Assembly (NCBI GenBank): GCA_023228885.1
Contig: JALOAJ010000007.1
Span: 1-64,000, forward strand
DNA: 64,000 nt
Reading direction: 5' to 3'
Source: Bacillota bacterium
GTDB taxonomy: Bacteria > Bacillota > Clostridia > Monoglobales > Firm-18
Of this stretch, positions 24,967-33,500 are shown piece by piece; the stretch's first letter is position 1; each line of letters opens with the position of its first letter. The position numbers were made by a program, and so were the translations under genes. The notes beneath the pieces are model-generated. The model saw nothing but the letters and a program-made list of their open reading frames with translations, had not been told where the DNA came from and did no database searches.

Positions 24967-26743
24967 CAAACGCACATCATGGCAATACATTAAAGACTAT
25001 AAGTTTAACAGTTTAATAATTAAATATTTTTTAATTATATCTTGCATAATTATTGTGCCTTTTTCGATTATAAGCTATTTTAATATAAATAACATGAAGC
25101 AAATTATAAAAAATGAAATAAAAGCGTCTGTCCTAACCTCGCTTAGCAGCTCAAAAAACAGTATTGACAACTTAATAAGGCAGGCGGATGTGCTTGCAAC
25201 CAACATGAGTTTGCAAAGGAATATCAACCTTTTTATGTATTCAAGCGAAGATAGTGAGCTTTTGGAAGGCAATTACGAGAAAATTAAAGAGTACATATCG
25301 TTAAACGGCATAATATTTCACTATATAGATTCGATATATGTTTATTCAGAAAAAAACCAAAAGATTGTATCAAAAAACGACGCGGCATCGCTTGCGGATT
25401 TTTCCGACATTAGCTGGATAGCCGATTTTGAACAAATAAATAACGATGAAATTAGGTTAGTATCCCGAAAAAAGCAAAATTCGGGCAAAAGTTGCATTAC
25501 GTTAATCAAGCCCGTGTGGATGGATGTCAAAAACAGAATAGGCGCTGTAATCATTAATATTGACCCAAAAGAGCTTACTCGTTTAACAAAAAACAATAAT
25601 TCCTTAAACGATGAGTTTATGATGGTCAGCAATTCGGGCGATATACTTTACAGCTATGACACATCAATACTTGGCTTGAGCACAGGTTTGTTAGAGCATA
25701 TAGATAAAGTGTTAAAAAGCGATGAGGCATCTCCGATTGAAATATTAGCAGGTAACGAGCAGGCAACGGCAATGATGTTAAAGTCTGCATTTTACGATGC
25801 GAAATTTATTTACATGTTCCCTATTGCAAATTATCAATACAAGATGGGCGGGATTACAACTCTTAATGTGGGGATAATCATTTTTTGCGCCTTTTTATGC
25901 TTGATATTATCAATGTTTTTAGCATTTAGGGTGTTTAGACCGATAGGAGAGATAATTTCGATAATTGACAACCCAAAAAGCTTTAGCGAGACCGAACCGT
26001 TGTACAATAAAAATACTGAGGAAATTAAATATATTCTAAAGAACATTGCGCAGACAATAAGCAGCCATGAGGAAATAAAAATTGAATTGGAGCAACGGCT
26101 TGTGCTCCTTAACAAGGCGCATTATTCAATGCTTCAAGCGCAGGTTAATCCGCATTTTTTGTTTAACACTTTAGAAACGATAAAATGGATTGCCTTCGAT
26201 TTGACAAACAGCGAAAACAGGGCTTCGTCTGCAATACTTTCACTGTCAAAACTTTTTCGTTCAAATTACGCCACGGAAGAATTTTTAACATCTTTTAGCG
26301 ATGAAATAGAGCATGCCAAGCTGTATGTTGAAATATTAAAGCTCAGACATGACGATAAGTTTGATGTTGTATGGAATATTGATGATGAAATTCTTAAGTG
26401 TAAAACTATAAAATTATGCTTGCAACCGCTTATTGAGAATGCGGTATATCATGGTATAAACCCCAAAAAGGCTTTTGGAACGGTAAAAATTGAGGGTAAA
26501 AAAACAAAAGATAAGATAGAAATTAAGATTATGGACGATGGCGTTGGAATACCGAAACCGGCAGTAAGAAAGCTCAACCAACGGCTTTCGCGCAAATATG
26601 ATTTTACAGGTATGCACATAGGCGTTACAAACGTTAACCAAAGAATAAAAATTATTTGGGGCGAAAATTACGGAATAAAAATATCTTCCGTAGAAAAACA
26701 GGGGACAACAGTAACTATCATCATCCCTGTTATTGCCATGTAA
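24959..26743 (+). CDS. YesM-type sensor histidine kinase
   Basis: A 594-residue membrane kinase. A first membrane segment lies at about residues 20-45 (LIIKYFLIISCIIIVPFSII), an extracellular Cache-like sensor of about 250 residues follows, then a second segment (VGIIIFCAFLCLILSMFLAF) near 305-325 and a HAMP region. The His_kinase domain has the phospho-acceptor in QVNPHFLFNTLETIKW, and the HATPase has PLIENAVYHG and DDGVGI. It belongs to the LytS/YesM class. ATG at 24959 is preferred over 24956 for spacing from GAGG. It overlaps the response regulator stop, so both are coupled. Confidence 0.92.
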   Translation: MVNKRTSWQYIKDYKFNSLIIKYFLIISCIIIVPFSIISYFNINNMKQIIKNEIKASVLTSLSSSKNSIDNLIRQADVLATNMSLQRNINLFMYSSEDSELLEGNYEKIKEYISLNGIIFHYIDSIYVYSEKNQKIVSKNDAASLADFSDISWIADFEQINNDEIRLVSRKKQNSGKSCITLIKPVWMDVKNRIGAVIINIDPKELTRLTKNNNSLNDEFMMVSNSGDILYSYDTSILGLSTGLLEHIDKVLKSDEASPIEILAGNEQATAMMLKSAFYDAKFIYMFPIANYQYKMGGITTLNVGIIIFCAFLCLILSMFLAFRVFRPIGEIISIIDNPKSFSETEPLYNKNTEEIKYILKNIAQTISSHEEIKIELEQRLVLLNKAHYSMLQAQVNPHFLFNTLETIKWIAFDLTNSENRASSAILSLSKLFRSNYATEEFLTSFSDEIEHAKLYVEILKLRHDDKFDVVWNIDDEILKCKTIKLCLQPLIENAVYHGINPKKAFGTVKIEGKKTKDKIEIKIMDDGVGIPKPAVRKLNQRLSRKYDFTGMHIGVTNVNQRIKIIWGENYGIKISSVEKQGTTVTIIIPVIAM

Positions 26744-26756
26744 AAAAAGAATTTGA

Positions 26757-26788
26757 AAATAGGCATGGGGAAAGCCTCATGCCTATTT
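26757..26788 (+). terminator. Hairpin terminator after the two-component system
   Basis: A perfect 11-bp inverted repeat (26757-26767 AAATAGGCATG with 26778-26788) and a 10-base loop, 14 bases past the kinase stop. The T-run is weak (TATTT), so termination may be partial and allow some read-through to the ABC operon. Confidence 0.6.
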
Positions 26789-26870
26789 ATGTGCGCAAAA
26801 AAACAAATGCATCGGGATTAGGTGGAAAAAGTAATCCAAAGTAGAAACTTTGACCTTTATTTCGCAGGAA

Positions 26871-26894
26871 ATGCATGGTAATATTAATGCATGG
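26871..26894 (+). promoter_or_regulatory. Direct repeat ATGCATGG x2 upstream of the ABC operon
   Basis: ATGCATGG occurs at 26871-26878 and again at 26887-26894, a 16-base period, 33 bases before the permease start. A related GCATGGGG follows at 26911-26918. Direct repeats of this kind are typical binding sites for AraC-type regulators, and a YesN regulator is encoded just upstream. No convincing sigma-A promoter with proper spacing was found between 26830 and 26926. Confidence 0.35.
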
Positions 26895-26926
26895 ATATAA
26901 AATAATTGGTGCATGGGGGAAATTTT

Positions 26927-27898
26927 GTGCAATCTACTCAAAATAAGCTTACAAACATAACCGCCACAAAAATCAAGAAAAGCAAAACGGCGCTTTTTGC
27001 AAAGGGGAAAGCCAATTTAGAGTTATTAATATTATGTCTGCCTGCCGTGCTGTGCTTTTTTATATTCAACTATTTGCCGATGATAGGAACAATAATAGCT
27101 TTTAAAGACTATCATTATGATTTGGGTATATTGGGCAGTAAGTGGGTAGGTTTTGAAAACTTTAAATTCTTTTTTACTTCACAAGACGCATTTAGAATTA
27201 CACGCAACACTTTAGGGTACGGCGCTCTATTCATCCTTGCTTCACTGATTACAAGCGTATTGGTTGCGCTTTTGCTTTTTGAGATTAAAAAGAAGATAGC
27301 AATTAAGTTTTACCAAACTACCATGATATTGCCTTTTTTTATATCATGGGTAATTGTCGGATTTATTGCATATTCTCTGCTTAGCCCTAACACGGGGGTT
27401 ATAAATCAGCTTTTGAGTTTGTTTAACATAGCTCCGATTGGATGGTATTCCGACCCTAAATATTGGCCGTACATATTGACAATTGCACACATATGGAAAG
27501 GTGTTGGCATGAACAGCGTGGTTTATTATGCGGCGCTGATGGGTATAGACCATGAATTGTTTGAAGCGGCAACACTTGACGGGGCAAACAGGGTTCAGCA
27601 AACCATGGCAATATCTGTGCCTACCTTAATACCGCTTATGACAATGCTATCAATACTTGGTTTGGGGAACATTTTTAGGGGCGATTTCGGTTTGTTTTAT
27701 CAGCTGCCTCGTGACATAGGGGCGCTGTACTCAACCACCGATGTAATAGACACCTACCTTTACCGCGGTCTTAGGACGGGGGATAATATCGGAATGACAG
27801 CGGCGGTAGGCTTGTTTCAATCGGTTGTCGGGCTGTGCACCGTTGTTGCGGCAAACTGGGTTGTCAAAAAAATTAACCCTGAAAATACGCTTTATTAG
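26927..27898 (+). CDS. Carbohydrate ABC transporter permease, LplB/MalF type
   Basis: A 323-residue inner-membrane permease with six hydrophobic segments. The N-terminal LCLPAVLCFFIFNYLPMIG then IIAFKDYHYD is typical of LplB-type oligosaccharide permeases. The EAA loop that contacts the ATPase reads FEAATLDGANRVQQTMAISV (about residues 213-232). The GTG at 26927 is chosen because GGGGGA lies 7 bases upstream; the TTG at 26906 has no site. It is first in a permease-permease-binding protein set. No ATP-binding subunit is encoded nearby, so a shared MsmX-type ATPase elsewhere is expected. Confidence 0.92.
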   Translation: MQSTQNKLTNITATKIKKSKTALFAKGKANLELLILCLPAVLCFFIFNYLPMIGTIIAFKDYHYDLGILGSKWVGFENFKFFFTSQDAFRITRNTLGYGALFILASLITSVLVALLLFEIKKKIAIKFYQTTMILPFFISWVIVGFIAYSLLSPNTGVINQLLSLFNIAPIGWYSDPKYWPYILTIAHIWKGVGMNSVVYYAALMGIDHELFEAATLDGANRVQQTMAISVPTLIPLMTMLSILGLGNIFRGDFGLFYQLPRDIGALYSTTDVIDTYLYRGLRTGDNIGMTAAVGLFQSVVGLCTVVAANWVVKKINPENTLY

Positions 27899-27910
27899 GA
27901 GAAATGCAAA

Positions 27911-28807
27911 ATGGTTAAAAAGACAAAGGTTACAACAAGCTCGATAGCGATAAACGCATTTTTCATATTATTCAGCTTGTCTTTTATATTGCCGTTTTTG
28001 TTGATTGTTTCCATATCATTGTCAAGTGAAGATTTGGTGCTTAAAAACGGATACAGCTTAATACCTAAATCTATGGATTTTACGGCTTATAAGTATATTT
28101 TTGCCAACCTAAAACAAATGGTTGATTCATACAAAATTACGGCGCTAACCTCCGCTTTGGGAACCGTGCTTGGCGTTTTGGTTATGTCCCTTATGGCGTA
28201 TCCGCTATCAAGGAGAGACTTTTTATTCAGAAAACAACTGACATTTTATATTTTCTTCACCATGCTCTTTAGCGGGGGGCTAATACCCACATACATACTT
28301 TTAACACAGCATTTGAAGATGGGAGATTCCATGTGGGTGTATATTTTTCCAAGCTTGGTTAGCGCGTGGTATATAATTATACTCAGAACTTTTTTTCAGG
28401 GTTTGCCCACATCGCTCGTAGAGTCTGCAAAAATGGATGGAGCCAGCGAAATCAAAGTGTTTTACAAAATAATCCTGCCGTTGTCTAAGCCGGTGATTGC
28501 AACGATTGGGTTATTCGTGCTTTTAAATCGGTGGAACGATTGGTACACATCGCTTATTTACATAAGAAGCAAGGAGCTTTACACATTACAGTTTTTACTT
28601 CAGCGGATACTGCGAGACGCTCAGTTTGTAAAAGACATGTCAAGGGAAGTGCCGGTCGGCATAAACATCACATTAATAAACGATTCTCCGGTAGAAACGA
28701 TGAAATTTGCAATGTGTATTGTTGCGGCGGGACCAATGCTTTTGGTATTTCCGTTCTTTCAAAAGTATTTTACCAGAGGGCTAACGGTAGGGGCTGTAAA
28801 AGGATAA
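27911..28807 (+). CDS. Carbohydrate ABC transporter permease, YtcP/MalG type
   Basis: A 298-residue permease, partner of the upstream LplB-type subunit (12-bp gap, GGAGAAA site). It has an N-terminal membrane segment (AFFILFSLSFILPFLLIVSI), the MalG-family EAA loop VESAKMDGASEIKVFYKIIL near residues 170-190, a WNDWYTSLIYI segment, and the characteristic C-terminal FFQKYFTRGLTVGAVKG. Together the two permeases form the channel of an oligosaccharide importer. Confidence 0.92.
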   Translation: MVKKTKVTTSSIAINAFFILFSLSFILPFLLIVSISLSSEDLVLKNGYSLIPKSMDFTAYKYIFANLKQMVDSYKITALTSALGTVLGVLVMSLMAYPLSRRDFLFRKQLTFYIFFTMLFSGGLIPTYILLTQHLKMGDSMWVYIFPSLVSAWYIIILRTFFQGLPTSLVESAKMDGASEIKVFYKIILPLSKPVIATIGLFVLLNRWNDWYTSLIYIRSKELYTLQFLLQRILRDAQFVKDMSREVPVGINITLINDSPVETMKFAMCIVAAGPMLLVFPFFQKYFTRGLTVGAVKG

Positions 28808-28875
28808 CGAAAGTTATTTATTCTTATTATGCAAAGAATATATATAATAAAAATATTTAAAAAAGGGTGAAAAAC

Positions 28876-30450
28876 ATGAAAACAGCGTTTAAACTAAGTT
28901 TGGCGGCAGCTTTGGCAATCACGCTGGCGGTGGGGATGGTCGGTTGCAATAAAACAAATAAAACTCAAACCGGAGGGGTTACTCTCAGGTGGGTAACATT
29001 AGGCCCGGGCGAGCAGGCGGATTCTGATATGGTTTGGAAGGAATTTAACCAAAAGCTGCAAGAAAAAATGCCGGGTGTAGATGTGGATTTACAGGTATTT
29101 TCAAAAACGGATTTCGAGAAAAAGTGGAAGTTAATGTCCGCTTCCAAGGAAGTTATAGATATTGCATGGTCGGGATGGTTGGTTGATTATAAATCAGAAG
29201 CCAGAAAAGGCGCATACATGGAACTGGATGAATTAATTGATAAAGAGGCGCCGAAACTTAAGGAAGAACTAAACGCTATTTATCACGAGATGAACGGTAG
29301 CGGGAGCGTGTTTGACTCAACAAAAGTAGACGGTAAAATATATATCGTTCCAATCCTTCAAGCGCTTGTCAGCGAAGGGCAGGGGTTGATTACTCATAAG
29401 GATTTATCCGACCGTTATTGGGATTTGGAGAGGGCTCAGACCATTTTTGCGAAAGCCGAAACGGCTGACAACAGCTGCTACGACATTATAGAGGAATATT
29501 TAAAAAATTTAAAAGACAACGACCAAATAAAAACAGGAATTGACACCGTGACTTTCCCATGGTTTTATCAAAAGGGATACAAAGTAATGCCTCCGGGGTT
29601 TGTTATAAAAAATGTGGGGGAAAAAGATTATAAGGTTTACAACACATTTGAAACGGCGGAATATAAGCTTTATATAGAAAAAATGGCAGACTGGTACAAA
29701 AAAGGATACATCAGAAGCGATGTTATAAGCGTTGAAAATCCGCGGCAAAACAATGGACGAATTGACGGGAACATCTTATGGGTGTCGCCGACATATAACG
29801 AATTTATGTCTGAATCGGAAACAAAGGCGAACGGCTTTCCAACTGCCGTATTAAATATATGGGATAAAAAAGATGGGACATCTTCGTATTCTGCATACAG
29901 CGGAACATCCGTTTCCATTCCGAAAACATCGAAAAATGCGGAAAAGGCATTAAGGCTCATTGAGCTTATAAATACGAAGGAGGGCAAGGAATTATATAAT
30001 ATGCTTTCTTTCGGGTTGGAAGGCGTGCATTATGAACGAGTAAACGAAAACAGGATAGAAACTTTTGATGATAGCGTTGCCAGCGCATTGGCAACCACGA
30101 ACAGCAAGTATGGAATGTGGAACTGGGTTGTTGGCAATACATTTAATACATACGAAACGCAAACAAATCCCGAAGGTTGGTATGATTATGTTCGTAATGC
30201 GTATAAAGACGCAAACAAAGACAGCGATTTAATCAGGGGCTTTGAACCCGATTTGGACACCGTTAAAACAGAAATTGCACAAATAAACACAGTTATAGGC
30301 GAATTTCAAAATTCGCTCCTTTCGGGGGCTGTTGCCGCATACGAGGAAAGCTATAACCGGTTTATCGAAAAACTGAACAAGGCAGGAATGGAAAAGGTGT
30401 TGGTTGAGGTGCAAAGGCAGTTTGATGGGTATTTGGATGAAAATAAATAA
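28876..30450 (+). CDS. Extracellular sugar-binding lipoprotein of the ABC transporter
   Basis: A 524-residue solute-binding protein. Signal peptide with lipobox VGMVGC places the acylated cysteine at residue 24. The mature part matches family 1 binding proteins of LplA/YtcQ type: LRWVTLGPGEQADSDMVWKE, then DIAWSGWLVDY, and a C-terminal GTSVSIPKTSKNAEKALRLI segment. At over 500 residues it is of the long class used for oligosaccharides. GGGTG lies 5-6 bases before the ATG at 28876. It feeds the two upstream permeases. The ligand is unknown; neighbouring genes suggest a sulfated or acetylated oligosaccharide. Confidence 0.9.
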   Translation: MKTAFKLSLAAALAITLAVGMVGCNKTNKTQTGGVTLRWVTLGPGEQADSDMVWKEFNQKLQEKMPGVDVDLQVFSKTDFEKKWKLMSASKEVIDIAWSGWLVDYKSEARKGAYMELDELIDKEAPKLKEELNAIYHEMNGSGSVFDSTKVDGKIYIVPILQALVSEGQGLITHKDLSDRYWDLERAQTIFAKAETADNSCYDIIEEYLKNLKDNDQIKTGIDTVTFPWFYQKGYKVMPPGFVIKNVGEKDYKVYNTFETAEYKLYIEKMADWYKKGYIRSDVISVENPRQNNGRIDGNILWVSPTYNEFMSESETKANGFPTAVLNIWDKKDGTSSYSAYSGTSVSIPKTSKNAEKALRLIELINTKEGKELYNMLSFGLEGVHYERVNENRIETFDDSVASALATTNSKYGMWNWVVGNTFNTYETQTNPEGWYDYVRNAYKDANKDSDLIRGFEPDLDTVKTEIAQINTVIGEFQNSLLSGAVAAYEESYNRFIEKLNKAGMEKVLVEVQRQFDGYLDENK

Positions 30451-30540
30451 TTAAGCTAAAAACCGTTGTTAGCGCTTTGCTTGCAATGGTATGTGGGAAA
30501 GAAATATTACAAAATAGGCTCTAAGAGGGGCGTGTATAGT

Positions 30541-33500
30541 ATGACCGATAGAATAGTTTGCCTAATATTAATATTTTTACTGATTACACCTTTTGCAACA
30601 GCTGTGGTTAACGCAAAGTACAATTTAAGCCCCGTTATTGATTATGAGGGCTATGATATAGGCGATGTGGCGGACGCTGCGGGCGGCTTTGCGGTTGGCG
30701 CAGACCCTGACAACCCGCTAAATAAGGTTGCCATGACGTCACTGCGAAATATTGATGTGCATTACCCGGTAATTAACTTTGGAAGCGCAAAAGGCGAAAT
30801 AATGATTGAATACAAGCTTAGGTTTGAAACGCGAAAAAACATAAGCTGGTATAACCTTACCACAAACCCCGCCGCCCTTGCGGTTAGGGTGGAGGGCAGC
30901 AACAATCAAGTAATGTACAGCATTGGCGCAAGCACGGAAAACAGCGCCGCCAAAGGGAAATTTGACGAAAATTCATGGTATGGCATTAAAATTGCGCTTA
31001 GAACGGATGATGCGGTTTACGACCTTTATGTGTATGATTTGGCAAAAAATGTCTGCATCGTGTCAATACAAAACATACAATGCATGAACAGTAATATAAT
31101 GTCCGGTTTAAACGGAGTTGATTTTAGGTACAGGTCATCAAACGCAGATGCCGATAATCCCCCTAAATTTTATGTTGACAACTTTAAAATAGCTAAAAGA
31201 GAAGATATAGATTTTGCCGAGGACGCTGTTGAAAGGGCGGAATTGAGCAATGCTCAAACGGATGTTGACGCAGCGCGTCAATTGGTGAACGCATTGCCTG
31301 ACGGGGCGGAAAAAGACAGTTTAATTGATAGGCTGGATACATTGCAAAGTCATATGGATAATCCGGTTGCGGTAGATGATTCTAGCGGCTTTTACGGCAT
31401 AAACGAAAGCAGGGCTTATGAGTTTGATTTGATGGACGGGAATGTGATAATTGAAAGCGCCGTAAAGTTTAAGGGGAGAAGCTACGAGGCGTTAACCGGG
31501 GGGTACATAAGCTTTGCCTCGGGCGAAAGGGTTTCTCTTTGGAGATTGCAACCCTACCATAATTTGCCGGGGCTGTATCTTGCGGATGAACAAATATTGG
31601 GACAAAACGCCATTAACAATGATGTTTGGTATAAAGTTAGGGTTGCGCTTAATTTGAATGAAAACCCGCTCGTTTATGATGTGTATTTGATTGATGTTAC
31701 GCATAGCAGGGTTGTTGGTTGCAGCAAGGGGCATGTTATTGAGGGCAACAAATCAGATATATCTGGATATGAGGTTATCAACAGCGGTATAGCCGCCGTT
31801 GATTGCGACACCGAAGTAAAAGACATAAAAGCGTATGGTGCGGATAATATAGACGAAGTAAGGTTAAATATTGAACTGTGCGGATTGCTAAAGGAACAAG
31901 GTTTGATTGATGAAACGGAAGATATGATAGATGCAATGCCATATTCTGCAATAAAAGGGAAACTTCAAAACGAATTAGATGTTGTAAAATTGGAAAAAGC
32001 GATAAATGCGGCGGAAGCTTCTCTTAGCGCGGAGGATACAGCAGCAGCAAAGCAATTTATGAACAGCCTTTCGGTTGAAGTTGAAAGGCTTAGCTTTCAG
32101 GCAAGGTTGGATGATATTGAAAATCAAATAAAGGCTAACGAAGTGTATTCCAACCCGAACAACTATGTGGCAATACCCCCTTCGGAAAGACCGGAACAAA
32201 AGGCTGCCTTTGATAGCCGACATTCCGATAAAAGCATAAATGAACTTGGGGAGGAGTTTTTTAAGCTTATAGATTTAACAAAACCCGGGCTTGAATACGC
32301 AAAGCGCATGGTTATTGAAGGCGATTACAAAGAGGCGTTGCGTGCCTTTAAAGTGTATTTGTTAAATAAACTTAGAAATTACAGCGATGATGATGTGAAT
32401 TTGCTTATCAACTACGGCGGAAACCCGCCGGGTACTACCGATTTGGCTGCTACCACGGCGGCAGAGCTAATGAACGGCATAATTCAAAACAGCGGGCTAA
32501 AAAAGGCAAAGTTTACAACGCCGGGCACGATGGATTGGGCATACGACCCGCCCGTGCTTGACCCCACCGGTATGTATGCAAGAGTTAATCAGCACATGTG
32601 GGGGATGGGGAAATTCATTCCTCTTGCCGAAAAATATGCCGAGCTTGGAAATCAAAAATATTTGGATAAATGGAATGATATTTTAGCGGATTGGAGCATG
32701 CATCAGGATGGTTTTAAGGGATTGCTCCCCGCTTATATTTCAGACGGTTTTCAAAGCGGGATTGGCGGCACAATGGTTCGCTTTATGATTGTGTTAAAAA
32801 AACTTGCCGACAGGCTGCCGGATGACGGCGAGGGATTGGACGATTTTACGCTTGCCAATGTTTTGAAAACAGCCTATCTGTTTTTCCCTCCAATTCAGCT
32901 TAGCTATATGCGTTCAAACCCTCAAAACTGGACTGATGCAAGCATTCCCTTTACGCTGGGTTTTGCGGTGTTGTATGATGATTTTATAGAATCCGATGAA
33001 TATGCGAAAGAGGCGGTTCGCCTTTTGGACAGTCTTTTATACGGGCATAAACTGCCCGACGGCACATCTCCCGAGCAAGACCCAACATATAACAGAAATT
33101 TTTTGGATTATGCAACGAAAATTGAAACATTAAGAATTTTAAAAAAATTCCGTCCTGATTTACTTACGCAATTTAGGGAACGGGAAATTAAAGATATGCA
33201 GCTTGCTTCGGCTAACTTTTTTATCCGTCTTTTATACATGAATGACAAATACCCCCCGGGGTTTAGGATAGATTACCGAACACAAGCGGACGGTATTAAA
33301 AGGTCAATCGAAAAGGCTGTTCCCGAGGCTCTTTATGACCTTGATAACTCAAAGATTATGTCAGCAGTAAAACAGCAGGACTTTTCTCAAGCGCCCTCTT
33401 TTAATTCGGAATTTTATCCTTACGGCGGATATTATATTATGCGCGAAGGGTGGGGGTTAAATAGCCAAATCGGAACTTTATTTTCTTCCCCGCAAAGCGG

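Noticed and set aside
26850..26884. TTGACC ... TAATAT as a promoter of the ABC operon
   Set aside because: The spacer is 23 bases, too long for sigma-A.
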